DNA from: Bacteroidales bacterium M2
Lineage (GTDB): Bacteria > Bacteroidota > Bacteroidia > Bacteroidales > Muribaculaceae
NCBI GenBank assembly: GCA_001689415.1
Contig: LUJM01000121.1
Coordinates: 786-15,357, forward strand
DNA length: 14,572 nt
Direction: 5' to 3'
A program made the position numbers and the translations under genes. Shown here piece by piece: positions 7,643 through 14,519 of the stretch. Every line of letters starts with the position of its first letter. The first letter of the stretch is position 1. The notes under the pieces are model-generated. The model was given only the letters and a program-made list of their open reading frames with translations. It was not told where the DNA came from and made no database searches.

Positions 7643-8013
7643 AAAAAGTAATTGCCACAACCAAAGCTCCCGGAGCTATCGGCCCCTACAGCCAGGCTAT
7701 CGATACCGGTTCGTTTGTATACGCTTCCGGCCAAATTCCAATCGACCCCGCAACCGGCAACATTCCCGAAGGAATCGAGGCACAGAGCGAGCAGGCTATG
7801 CGCAATGTCGAAGCCATTCTCGCCGAAGCAGGCCTAACTACCGACAATGTTGTAAAGACTACAGTATTCCTCAGTGACATGGCTAACTTCGCCGCCATGA
7901 ACACTGTATATGCCGCTCATTTCAACGAACCCTACCCCGCTCGCTCGGCTGTTGCAGTTCGCGAGCTGCCAAAGGGTGTACTCGTCGAAGTCGAAGTTAT
8001 CGCCGTTCGATAA
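7639..8013 (+). CDS. ridA: RidA family enamine/imine deaminase
   Basis: A 124-residue RidA (YjgF/YER057c/UK114) protein. These cytoplasmic trimers hydrolyse reactive enamine and imine intermediates, such as 2-aminoacrylate made by PLP-dependent serine/threonine dehydratases, and protect PLP enzymes from damage. The family pattern is complete: APGAIGPYSQA at 10-20 with Y17, YASGQIPIDP at 28-37, and PARSAVAV with R102, which matches the essential Arg (R105 in Salmonella RidA). ELPKGVLVEVEVIA at 109-122 includes E117, matching E120. The length is typical. The ATG overlaps the yihY stop (ATGA), so translation is coupled to yihY. A strong terminator begins 20 bases downstream and closes the unit. 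Confidence 0.97.
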   Translation: MKKVIATTKAPGAIGPYSQAIDTGSFVYASGQIPIDPATGNIPEGIEAQSEQAMRNVEAILAEAGLTTDNVVKTTVFLSDMANFAAMNTVYAAHFNEPYPARSAVAVRELPKGVLVEVEVIAVR

Positions 8014-8033
8014 TACATCGCATACTATTCACC

Positions 8034-8074
8034 ACACCGGAGTGATGCCGCAAAGCATCTCTCCGGTGTTTTTT
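8034..8074 (+). terminator. Rho-independent terminator after ridA
   Basis: Stem CACCGGAG (8035-8042) with CTCCGGTG (8061-8068), continued inward by GATGC (8044-8048) with GCATC (8055-8059) across a single T-T mismatch; loop CGCAAA. It is followed by six T residues (8069-8074). Confidence 0.93.
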
Positions 8075-8098
8075 ATGCCACTCCATATATTCAACACA

Positions 8099-8106
8099 TA
8101 GTTTTG
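8099..8106 (+). promoter_or_regulatory. possible -7 promoter element upstream of the DUF308 gene
   Basis: TAGTTTTG matches TAnnTTTG. It would give a leader of about 100 nt before the ATG at 8213. No -33 element is evident, and the rest of 8107-8212 is AT-rich with nothing else I can name, so this is a weak call. Confidence 0.3.
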
Positions 8107-8212
8107 CAATACTTAATTACCATATTCTCCAACCATTTGAACCCCACGATTGTTATAAATTCATAAAATTGAAATTATAACGTTCAACAACTTCTAATAA
8201 TTATTACTTATC

Positions 8213-8764
8213 ATGAAACCTGTCAATATTAATTATCTCGGCCAAACCCGCCTGTGGTGGGTAGTCATGGCAATCGGAATACTGCTCGTTATCAGCGGGT
8301 TCACTTATTGGTTCTGGCCCGAAGTAGGTTATGCCGTCGCCTCTCAGATTTTCGGCTGGCTTCTTATCCTTGCCGGTGTAGTCCAGCTTTGCGTGGCAGC
8401 AGGGCCCGACCATGCTCGTGGTTGGGGCTGGTGGATAGCCGGTGGTGTAATCGACATGTTTATAGGCTTTATGCTCGTTCGAAGTGTCATCCTTTCCGAA
8501 TTGGTATTCCCATACTTCCTGTCGATTATTTTCATTTTCTGGGGCATTGAGGCCTTCATAAGTGCTGCCGCAGGGCGACGTGCAAAATACTGGTGGCTCG
8601 GAATCGTCAACGGCATCCTTCTTTGCCTCATCGGCTTCTTCTTTATCGAAGCCGGATGGGTTAGCGACATGCTCATGGTATCGTTCCTTACTTCTATAGC
8701 TTTCATTTACTGGGGCTTCACTATCACCATTGCTTCATACGAAATGAAACCCGTCAAAAAATAA
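8213..8764 (+). CDS. DUF308 / HdeD-like membrane protein
   Basis: A 183-residue polytopic membrane protein of the DUF308 (HdeD-like) family; in E. coli, HdeD is linked to acid resistance at high cell density. About six transmembrane helices are visible in three pairs: WWVVMAIGILLVISGFTYWF and IFGWLLILAGVVQLCVAAG, then GWWIAGGVIDMFIGFML and FPYFLSIIFIFWGIEAFISA, then WWLGIVNGILLCLIGFFFI and a final helix with SFLTSIAFIYWGFTITIA. The repeated W-W...G pattern starting helices 1, 3 and 5 reflects the internal repeats of this family. No catalytic motif is seen. It stands alone between two strong terminators (8034-8074 and 8809-8844), so it is a single-gene transcript. The biochemical role is unknown. 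Confidence 0.87.
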   Translation: MKPVNINYLGQTRLWWVVMAIGILLVISGFTYWFWPEVGYAVASQIFGWLLILAGVVQLCVAAGPDHARGWGWWIAGGVIDMFIGFMLVRSVILSELVFPYFLSIIFIFWGIEAFISAAAGRRAKYWWLGIVNGILLCLIGFFFIEAGWVSDMLMVSFLTSIAFIYWGFTITIASYEMKPVKK

Positions 8765-8808
8765 GTTACTTAATTGCTCCTAATCTTTTGATTCAATTCG
8801 TTTACATT

Positions 8809-8844
8809 AGCCGGGCTTGCACCCTGCGAGTTCCCGGCTTTTTT
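8809..8844 (+). terminator. Rho-independent terminator after the DUF308 gene
   Basis: AGCCGGG (8809-8815) pairs with CCCGGCT (8833-8839), extended by CTTGCA (8816-8821) with TGCGAG (8825-8830) closing a CCC loop; a TT bulge separates the helices. It is followed by TTTTTT (8839-8844). Confidence 0.92.
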
Positions 8845-8906
8845 GTAAACGGTATATAAAATTGTTAAAATAATCACTTTTTGCGCATAGTGACAATAAA
8901 ATAGCG

Positions 8907-8914
8907 TATATTTG
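8907..8914 (+). promoter_or_regulatory. -7 promoter element for the W-rich exported protein gene
   Basis: TATATTTG is an exact TAnnTTTG match, 74 bases before the ATG at 8989. A TTTG at 8880-8883 could be the -33 element, although the 23-base spacer is a little longer than the usual 19-21. The leader contains a small hairpin, CGTGCGA (8932-8938) with TCGCGCG (8943-8949). Confidence 0.55.
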
Positions 8915-8988
8915 CCAAAAGAACATTAAACCGTGCGACATCTCGCGCGTCTAATAAGGTAAAAAATAATATCAAACAATACGCAACG

Positions 8989-10251
8989 ATGAAAAAGATC
9001 ACCCTCGCTCTTACTCTTTTCCTGACTTTTGCCGCCGGCTTATCGCCTGTGGCCGCACAGGATTATGACGATGATCTGTATTACTCGCCCTCAAAAGCTG
9101 CTAAGGAGCAGAAGAAAATGGCCGAGGAAATCCAGCGTCGTCGCGACGAGGCTATACGCAAAGCTTCTTCTGAACAGTCTTCGCGACGCTACTACGACGA
9201 CTACGAATCTGCCGACAAATATGCAACTTCTGCCGCAAGGCCTCTTAATATGGATGTCGACGCTTACAACCGTCGAAATGCTTCGCAGAAAGCCAACACC
9301 AAACAGGCCGCCGAGCAGACCGATTTCAACTATACCCGCAGAATCGAGCGCTACCACAACCCCGAAATAATTGCGGCGACCGGCGACTCTGCACTTATTG
9401 ATTACTACTACTCTACACCCTCGCAGCAGGATATAAACGTATATGTAATCAACAGCATCGAGCCGGCATCATACGCTTGGAACTACAATCCGTGGAACTC
9501 GTGGGCTTGGAACTCATGGGCATGGCCTGCATACAACCCATACTGGTCTCTTAGCTGGGGCTTCGATCCTTGGTTTGACCTTTCTTGGGGTTGGGGGCCG
9601 TCTTGGGGCTGTGGTCCTTCCTGGGCCTGGGGTCCTTCTTGGGCTTGGGGACCTTCTTGGGGCTGGAATCACGGTTGGCACCACCACTGGCATCACGGCC
9701 ATGGCTGGTATCCCGGCCACATTCCCGGGCACGGGCCTATCGTGAAACCTAATCGGCCCGGAAACGGTTGGGCTAACTCTCCCGGCGGTTCTCGTCCGCA
9801 CAGACCTAACTACGGTACTAACAATACCACCCGACGACCCGGCGGAAACAGTTCGTGGGACTACGACCGACCCGGCAACATGGGACGCCCCTCGGCACGA
9901 CCCGGCAACAACAGTGGAAGCCACAACAACAGCGGCTACCGCCCCGCCGGTACAGGCAACAATAACAACAACGGCTCTTACACAGCTCCCAACAACCGTC
10001 GCGGCAACTCAAGTCGCTATGGTACAAACAATTCAGGAAGCAGCCGTAAAAACAACGACTCCTACACTCCTCGACGCTCTTCAAGCTCGAATTCAAACAA
10101 TTCAGGCAGTTCATACCGCAACTCCGGATCAAGCAACCGCTCATCAGGCAGTTCATACCGTGGTGGTAGCGGCTTTGGCGGAGGCGGGTCTCGCGGAGGC
10201 GGAAGCTATGGCGGTGGCAGCCACGGTGGTGGCGGTCGTGGCCGTAGATAA
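8989..10251 (+). CDS. exported Trp/Gly/His/Asn-rich low-complexity protein, function unknown
   Basis: A 420-residue protein of no family I can name with confidence; similar Bacteroidales proteins are often just 'hypothetical'. Residues 1-23 are a signal peptide (MKKITLALTLFLTF...SPVAAQ). Next is an acidic then highly charged segment (about 25-110) with AAKEQKKMAEEIQRRRDEA, probably helical, and the phrase MDVDAYNRR. Residues about 160-235 are extraordinarily rich in Trp, with paired NSWAW units and four tandem GPSWxW/C repeats (203-226), leading into a His-rich stretch (HHHWHHGHGW, near 229-240). Residues about 255-385 are rich in Asn, Ser, Arg and Gly, and the tail is Gly-rich, ending GGGGRGRR. 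The mature protein probably sits in the periplasm or on the surface and may be largely disordered. It has its own promoter and terminator. Confidence 0.82.
   Translation: MKKITLALTLFLTFAAGLSPVAAQDYDDDLYYSPSKAAKEQKKMAEEIQRRRDEAIRKASSEQSSRRYYDDYESADKYATSAARPLNMDVDAYNRRNASQKANTKQAAEQTDFNYTRRIERYHNPEIIAATGDSALIDYYYSTPSQQDINVYVINSIEPASYAWNYNPWNSWAWNSWAWPAYNPYWSLSWGFDPWFDLSWGWGPSWGCGPSWAWGPSWAWGPSWGWNHGWHHHWHHGHGWYPGHIPGHGPIVKPNRPGNGWANSPGGSRPHRPNYGTNNTTRRPGGNSSWDYDRPGNMGRPSARPGNNSGSHNNSGYRPAGTGNNNNNGSYTAPNNRRGNSSRYGTNNSGSSRKNNDSYTPRRSSSSNSNNSGSSYRNSGSSNRSSGSSYRGGSGFGGGGSRGGGSYGGGSHGGGGRGRR
9595..9666 (+). repeat. 18-bp in-frame tandem repeat, four units (GPSWxW/C)
   Basis: Four consecutive 18-bp units encode GPSWGC, GPSWAW, GPSWAW and GPSWGW. 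The units differ mainly at third positions (for example GGTCCTTCC, GGTCCTTCT, GGACCTTCT). The repeat is therefore old enough for synonymous drift while the peptide pattern is kept, which suggests selection on the protein. Confidence 0.85.
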
Positions 10252-10266
10252 TAGAGATTTTTCATG

Positions 10267-10299
10267 CCCGGGCTCTCTCCGAGCGCCCGGGATTTTTTT
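10267..10299 (+). terminator. Rho-independent terminator after the W-rich protein gene
   Basis: CCCGGG (10267-10272) pairs with CCCGGG (10286-10291), with inner pairs CTC/GAG and a two-base CG bulge. Seven T residues follow (10293-10299). It lies only about 25 bases before the next gene, so the following barrel gene either has a promoter inside this gap or depends on read-through. Confidence 0.9.
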
Positions 10300-10323
10300 C
10301 TACTCATCAACTGACACTTATTT

Positions 10324-11961
10324 ATGAGAACACGCACTATACTCGCTCTAAGTCTTTTAGCATGCGCAGCTACTGCATCTGCTCAGTCCGCTGTAGATGC
10401 ATACAACATCACTCCTACACAGTTGAGAGGTTCTGCTCGATTCATCGGCATGGGTGGTGCTTTCACTTCATTAGGTAGCGATATTACCTGTATGACTCAA
10501 AACCCTGCTGGTCTCGGTCTTTACAGGCACAGCGATATCGGACTCACTTTTGACATCTCTATTCGAAATTATTCAGCGAAAACCGAGGTGCAGAAATACA
10601 GCGAAAACGAAACTCGTGCAAAATTCGATAATTTCGGATATGTAGGTGTGGCTAATCTCAACGGTGCTATGAAAGCATTCCAATGGGGCGTGAGCTACAA
10701 CCGACTTGCTGTTATGGACCGCATCACAAGCGGATGCAACAGGCCTACCGACACTTCGCTATCCAACTACATCGCATGGTATACCAACGGTGTCAACTCA
10801 AACGGCCTTCTCGAGGGCGATAACTACGACCCTTATTTCGACTCTAACAACGACTGGCTATCGATTCTGGCATACAATTCGTTTATGATCAACAACCCCG
10901 GCAACAACGAGGAGCAGTATTCCGGTCTTTATCAGCGCGGTACCGAAGGCGATGCCTATTATAAGATTCGCGAACGCGGCTATACCGACGAATACAATAT
11001 CGATTTCGCCGGCAACATCAGCGATATGGTATTCTGGGGCATCGGCGTTGGTATCATCGATATGAATTACACTCGCGAAGGAAACTACAACGAAAGCATG
11101 GCCGGTGCTCGCGTGTACGAGCAAATTGACGATAATACAAGCAGACTTACCACCGGCAACGCCGGTTTCAACCTCTACAACTGGCAGAATATCAGCGGTA
11201 GCGGTGCAAACCTCAAGTTCGGCCTTATCGTACGACCTGTTGAAATGCTTCGCCTCGGCTTTGCAATTCACACCCCCACATGGATGCATCTGTCGCATAG
11301 CACATACGGAGCGACCGACTACAACTATACGCCCGACAATCCTATCGGTGATAAGGAAACAAACTCAGGCACTTTCGAAACTCCCGACAATTACTACGAC
11401 TCCAAGCTCAATACTCCTTGGAGGTTCATGGTCGGCGCTTCGCTCGTTCTTGGTCCCAAAGCTATCATCAGCGTTGACTACGAGCGCGTTGCCTACAACG
11501 ACATGAAACTCAAAGAACAGCGCTACTACGACAACTTCGGCGGTGGCGGTTATATCGACAACGAATATGCCAACCAGGACGTCAAAGACTATTTCCGAGC
11601 CGCAAACATCATCCGTTTCGGTGCCGAATACCGTCTGAACCGCAACTGGAGCGTTCGTGCAGGTTACAACTATCAGAGTAGCAACGTTCGCAAGGAAGCT
11701 GCCGACGGAGCCTTGCACATATCTACTGCCGGTACCGATCCTTCCTACCGTTTCGACAACAACGTAGAGAATATCTGCCTCGGCTTAGGCTATCGCTACA
11801 AATCTTGGTATATCGACCTCGCATACCAGCACACACGACAGAACGGTAAATTCCATGCCTACACACCCTTTACCGAAGGAAACACTACATACTACACACC
11901 CGAGGCAAAGGTTAAGGACTGCTACAACAACATCGTTATTTCTACCGGTTTCAGATTCTGA
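10324..11961 (+). CDS. OmpP1/FadL-like outer membrane beta-barrel protein
   Basis: A 545-residue predicted outer-membrane barrel related to the OmpP1/FadL/TodX group, whose known members carry hydrophobic molecules across the outer membrane; the substrate here is unknown. Residues 1-20 are a signal peptide ending ASA before Q21. The mature N-terminus shows the hallmark RGSARFIGMGGAFTSLGSD and then TQNPAGLGLYRHSDIGLTFD, typical of Bacteroidota members. Alternating aromatic and hydrophobic strands continue throughout (for example IIRFGAEYRLNRNWSVRAGY). The protein ends in ISTGFRF, with the terminal Phe expected of a BAM substrate. It is longer than FadL (about 446 mature), probably from extended loops. 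LLAC at 11-14 looks like a lipobox, but the ASA cleavage site and the barrel argue against lipidation. A bidirectional terminator follows. Confidence 0.88.
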   Translation: MRTRTILALSLLACAATASAQSAVDAYNITPTQLRGSARFIGMGGAFTSLGSDITCMTQNPAGLGLYRHSDIGLTFDISIRNYSAKTEVQKYSENETRAKFDNFGYVGVANLNGAMKAFQWGVSYNRLAVMDRITSGCNRPTDTSLSNYIAWYTNGVNSNGLLEGDNYDPYFDSNNDWLSILAYNSFMINNPGNNEEQYSGLYQRGTEGDAYYKIRERGYTDEYNIDFAGNISDMVFWGIGVGIIDMNYTREGNYNESMAGARVYEQIDDNTSRLTTGNAGFNLYNWQNISGSGANLKFGLIVRPVEMLRLGFAIHTPTWMHLSHSTYGATDYNYTPDNPIGDKETNSGTFETPDNYYDSKLNTPWRFMVGASLVLGPKAIISVDYERVAYNDMKLKEQRYYDNFGGGGYIDNEYANQDVKDYFRAANIIRFGAEYRLNRNWSVRAGYNYQSSNVRKEAADGALHISTAGTDPSYRFDNNVENICLGLGYRYKSWYIDLAYQHTRQNGKFHAYTPFTEGNTTYYTPEAKVKDCYNNIVISTGFRF

Positions 11962-11980
11962 CAACGGTAAGACTATAAAA

Positions 11981-12022
11981 AACATCGGGAAGCCACCCCT
12001 CGTGACTTCCCGATGTTTTTTA
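11981..12022. terminator. bidirectional terminator between the convergent barrel gene and glmS
   Basis: AACATCGGGAAG (11981-11992) pairs perfectly with CTTCCCGATGTT (12006-12017). A T-run follows on the plus strand (12016-12022), and an A-run precedes it (11977-11982), which becomes a U-run on the minus strand. It lies 19 bases after the barrel gene stop, and it is also the first strong terminator met by transcripts leaving glmS, about 180 bases beyond its stop. Confidence 0.92.
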
Positions 12023-12130
12023 TGGCAGGCATCTAAACTATAGACCAATTGCCCAACCATTTGGCAGATAGCAGTTTTTTTTGTTCCCGGCGTTGAGATT
12101 TAGCGAAGCACCACTTGTACTACAATTATG

Positions 12131-12169
12131 AATTATGCATTATAAATTATGCATTATAAATTATGCATT
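12131..12169. repeat. AT-rich 14-bp tandem repeat (about 2.8 copies) in the convergent intergenic region
   Basis: The unit AATTATGCATTATA occurs at 12131-12144 and 12145-12158, followed by a partial copy, AATTATGCATT, at 12159-12169. Each unit centres on the palindrome ATGCAT. A degenerate fragment, CAATTATG, precedes it (12123-12130). The 12023-12200 gap between convergent genes holds nothing else I can identify. Confidence 0.9.
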
Positions 12170-12200
12170 TACCTAAACCTCAAACCGGGCCTCTAAAAGC

Positions 12201-14048
12201 TTACTCTACCGTTACAGATTTGGCAAGGTTTCGAGGCTGGTCTACATCCTTGCCCTTCCCTACCGCTATATAATAGGCAAGAAGCTGCAGTGGTATTGAA
12301 GCTACCACGGGCGTAAGACATTCGGGTACTCGTGGTATCTCTATACAGAAATCTGCAATATCATTCATCGCTGTATTACCTTTGCTCACAATCGCTACAA
12401 CTGCGCCGCCTCGGCTTTTCACCTGCTGCACATTCGATATGATTTTATCGTAGAGAGAGTCATTGGGAGCAATAATCACACTGGGCATCTCGTGGTCGAT
12501 CAAGGCTATCGGGCCGTGCTTCATCTCGGCGGCAGGATAGCCCTCGGCATGGATATACGATATTTCCTTGAGTTTCAATGCTCCCTCAAGGGCGGTCGGG
12601 TAATTATAGCCTCGGCCAAGGTACAAGAAGTTGTGGGCATACGTAAAGATGCGCGACAAGCTATGTACCTCGCTATCGCACGCCAGCGTTTCCTCTATGA
12701 TTTCGGGCATATTGCGCAGTGCCTTGGCTATTTCGCGAACTGTATTGTCGTCTACTGTTTCACGAAGCTGACCTACAGCAAGGGCGAGCATTGCAAGCAC
12801 TGTCACCTGGCCGGTAAAGGCCTTGGTCGAAGCAACGCCTATCTCCGGACCTACATGAATATACGTTCCGGCATCAGTATTACGAGGTATCGACGCCCCT
12901 ACAACATTGGTGATACCGTATACAAAAGCGCCTTTTTCGCGGGCTATCTGGATTGCGGCAAGGGTATCGGCAGTCTCACCGGACTGCGATATGGCTATAA
13001 CGATGTCCTTATCGGTGATATACGGGTTACCATAGCGATACTCCGATGCATACTCTACTGTAACAGGTATATGGGCGAAATCCTGGAGCAGACGTTTTCC
13101 GATCAGGGCTGCGTGCCACGATGTTCCGCACGCAACAAGCGTTATTCGCTCGGCCTCGAGAAATTTGTCTTTGTGCATCTCTACGCCCGACAGCACTATA
13201 CGTGAGCAATCGGCGGTTATACGGCCTCGTACACAATCGCGCAGGGTCTGGGGCTGCTCGCATATCTCCTTGTGCATAAAGGTGTCATAGCCACCTTTCT
13301 CAAGCTGTGCAAGCGACAGCTTAAGTTTCTGTATATCAACCCTGCCGGGCAGATTCGACTCTATCGAGGTAATATTGATGCTGCCGTCGCGGTGTATCTC
13401 GGCCATTTCATTGTCTCTCAGATATATCACCTTGTCGGTATGTCCTACTATAGGTGTGGCATCCGAGGCTATGAAGGTCTGTCCTTCGCCTACACCGATT
13501 ACCAAGGGAGAGCTCTTGCGGGCAACGATAAGGGTATCGGGGTTATTTCTCTCGATTACTGCGATTGCATACGCGCCTTCAACCTGAAGCAGAGCTTCGC
13601 GAACAGCCTCGGCAAGCGAACATGCATTGTTTAGATGCACATACTCTATCAGTTGAACCAACACCTCGGTATCGGTTTCCGACGAAAATGTATATCCGTG
13701 CTCGCTAAGGGCATCCTTAAGCAAGGCGTAATTTTCAATTGTTCCATTATGAACCAAAGCGATATTGCCGCTACTGCTCACATGAGGATGAGCATTAACA
13801 TCATTGGGTTCGCCGTGCGTTGCCCATCGGGTATGAGCTATACCAAGAATACCTGTAGTATTTCCGGCCGCTGCGGTTTGCTCGAGATTCGAGACCTTGC
13901 CTCGCGATTTATACACCCTCATATCGCCGTTTGAGTCCTCAAGGGCCACGCCTGCGCTGTCATAACCTCGGTATTCGAGGCGCTTAAGGCCCTCAATCAT
14001 CACTTCATAGGCAGCACCGCTACCTATGTAACCTACTATTCCACACAT
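12201..14048 (-). CDS. glmS: glutamine--fructose-6-phosphate aminotransferase (isomerizing)
   Basis: GlmS makes glucosamine-6-phosphate and glutamate from fructose-6-phosphate and glutamine, the first committed step to UDP-GlcNAc for peptidoglycan and LPS. At 615 residues it is full length (609 in E. coli). The start at 14048 gives MCGIVGYIG, so Cys2 becomes the N-terminal nucleophile after Met removal; an upstream ATG at 14099 would bury this Cys and is rejected. The glutaminase domain shows HTRWATHG (72-79), HNGTIENY (100-107) and SETDTEVL (123-130). Two SIS sugar-phosphate domains follow: one with VACGTSWHAALIGKRLL and ISQSGETADTLAAI, the other with LGRGYNYPTALEGALKLKE and AEGYPAAEMKHGPIALI. 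The C-terminus DQPRNLAKSVTVE carries the active-site Lys610. It is convergent with the barrel gene and has a leader of about 155 nt. Confidence 0.99.
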   Translation of the reverse strand: MCGIVGYIGSGAAYEVMIEGLKRLEYRGYDSAGVALEDSNGDMRVYKSRGKVSNLEQTAAAGNTTGILGIAHTRWATHGEPNDVNAHPHVSSSGNIALVHNGTIENYALLKDALSEHGYTFSSETDTEVLVQLIEYVHLNNACSLAEAVREALLQVEGAYAIAVIERNNPDTLIVARKSSPLVIGVGEGQTFIASDATPIVGHTDKVIYLRDNEMAEIHRDGSINITSIESNLPGRVDIQKLKLSLAQLEKGGYDTFMHKEICEQPQTLRDCVRGRITADCSRIVLSGVEMHKDKFLEAERITLVACGTSWHAALIGKRLLQDFAHIPVTVEYASEYRYGNPYITDKDIVIAISQSGETADTLAAIQIAREKGAFVYGITNVVGASIPRNTDAGTYIHVGPEIGVASTKAFTGQVTVLAMLALAVGQLRETVDDNTVREIAKALRNMPEIIEETLACDSEVHSLSRIFTYAHNFLYLGRGYNYPTALEGALKLKEISYIHAEGYPAAEMKHGPIALIDHEMPSVIIAPNDSLYDKIISNVQQVKSRGGAVVAIVSKGNTAMNDIADFCIEIPRVPECLTPVVASIPLQLLAYYIAVGKGKDVDQPRNLAKSVTVE

Positions 14049-14092
14049 TGCTGTACTTGCGTTTTGATTTACCTTAGAATGAAAAATACACT

Positions 14093-14137
14093 GGCACAAT
14101 AATGTGCCTTATTTAAAAAACGAATAGACTGTTATTC
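14093..14137 (-). promoter_or_regulatory. two hairpins in the glmS 5' leader, the first followed by a T-run
   Basis: Reading in the glmS direction, GAATA (14137-14133) pairs with TATTC (14126-14122) around a 6-nt loop. This is followed by GTTTTTT (14121-14115), an AT-rich terminator-like element. Next, GGCACA/TGTGCC (14108-14103 with 14098-14093) forms a perfect 6-bp hairpin with a 4-nt loop, 45 bases before the start codon. The first stem is weak (one G-C pair). The arrangement could be a leader attenuator or simply AT-rich sequence. Confidence 0.35.
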
Positions 14138-14208
14138 TACTGAAGTTTAGTTAATAATTGAAGTCTTTTTTTCAGGCCGGATATATTTCAAGCCCGGGTT
14201 AGACGCCG

Positions 14209-14216
14209 CAAAAGTA
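14209..14216 (-). promoter_or_regulatory. -7 promoter element for glmS
   Basis: On the minus strand the sequence reads TACTTTTG, followed by CGGC, an exact TAnnTTTG match. Transcription would begin near 14203, giving a leader of about 155 nt. No -33 TTTG is seen at the normal distance. Confidence 0.6.
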
Positions 14217-14249
14217 CAAAAAATATTGAATATAGCATATAATTGCCAT

Positions 14250-14291
14250 AAAAAAATGCATCAGGTTGACAAATAGCCAACCCGATGCATT
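14250..14291 (-). terminator. Rho-independent terminator for a leftward transcript entering from the right
   Basis: Arms 14255-14268 and 14278-14291 form a 14-pair stem with a 9-nt loop. On the plus strand one position is an A-C mismatch (14263/14283); on the minus strand it becomes a U-G wobble, so the stem is continuous there. The plus-strand A-run at 14250-14256 gives a U-run after the stem on the minus strand. Both features orient it leftward. It sits just upstream of the glmS promoter and would insulate glmS from a transcript starting to the right. Confidence 0.8.
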
Positions 14292-14349
14292 AATTCCAAG
14301 TTTCGCAAGTTAAAGCTTTTGCAAAGATTATCGACACACTATCCAAAGT

Positions 14350-14456
14350 CGGCACAAAGCAATTCACTTAAGGATTAGATGTACGAAACTGACGTACTGG
14401 TTGCTACGGCGCCCCCCACTCTCGTAGGGTCGCGGCACAATGCTGTTTACTTAAGG
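14350..14456 (+). repeat. imperfect direct repeat pair with spacing of 83 bases
   Basis: 14350-14373 and 14433-14456 match at 20 of 24 positions; each opens with CGGCACAA and closes with ACTTAAGG. The similarity continues loosely to an ATGTA 29 and 31 bases after the unit starts (14379 and 14464). Between the copies are short hairpins: GTACG (14381-14385) with CGTAC (14393-14397), and CTACG (14404-14408) with CGTAG (14423-14427). Confidence 0.7.
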
Positions 14457-14519
14457 GGTGATTATGTAAAAATGACAGCAACGGTAGGAGCTTGGCTCTC
14501 CGAGACAAGCCTCGATTAG
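14379..14519 (+). CDS. doubtful 46-aa reading frame in the structured region
   Basis: The ATG at 14379 has AAGGA at 14370-14374, an unusually Shine-Dalgarno-like context for this window, and the frame runs 46 codons to a TAG at 14517. The predicted peptide begins MYETDVLVATAPPTLVGSRH and ends AWLSETSLD. I recognise no family, signal peptide or membrane segment. The frame ends inside the long inverted repeat, and the same leader sequence recurs 83 bases on in front of an ATG followed at once by TAA. This may be a small peptide gene with a decayed duplicate start, or chance in a noncoding RNA locus; chance is more likely. Confidence 0.15.
   Translation: MYETDVLVATAPPTLVGSRHNAVYLRGDYVKMTATVGAWLSETSLD

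Noticed and set aside
9514..9924. Open frames antisense to, and in other frames of, the W/G-rich gene
   Set aside because: GC-rich low-complexity coding sequence opens several frames at once; only the frame with a signal peptide and ordered composition is credible.
10324..10386. Lipobox (LLAC) in the outer-membrane barrel signal sequence
   Set aside because: The Cys lies inside the hydrophobic core and a standard ASA-Q signal peptidase I site follows; the protein is a barrel with a terminal Phe.
12492..13205. 237-codon plus-strand frame opposite glmS
   Set aside because: It is entirely antisense to the two sugar-isomerase domains of an intact glmS, and its translation has no recognisable domain.
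12201..14099. Upstream glmS start at 14099
   Set aside because: It would add 17 residues before MCGIVGY. The Cys after the initiator Met must become the N-terminal nucleophile, so 14048 is the start.
14049..14203. glmS ribozyme in the leader
   Set aside because: The leader is AT-rich and I can see none of the conserved core or pseudoknot pairing of the Firmicutes ribozyme.
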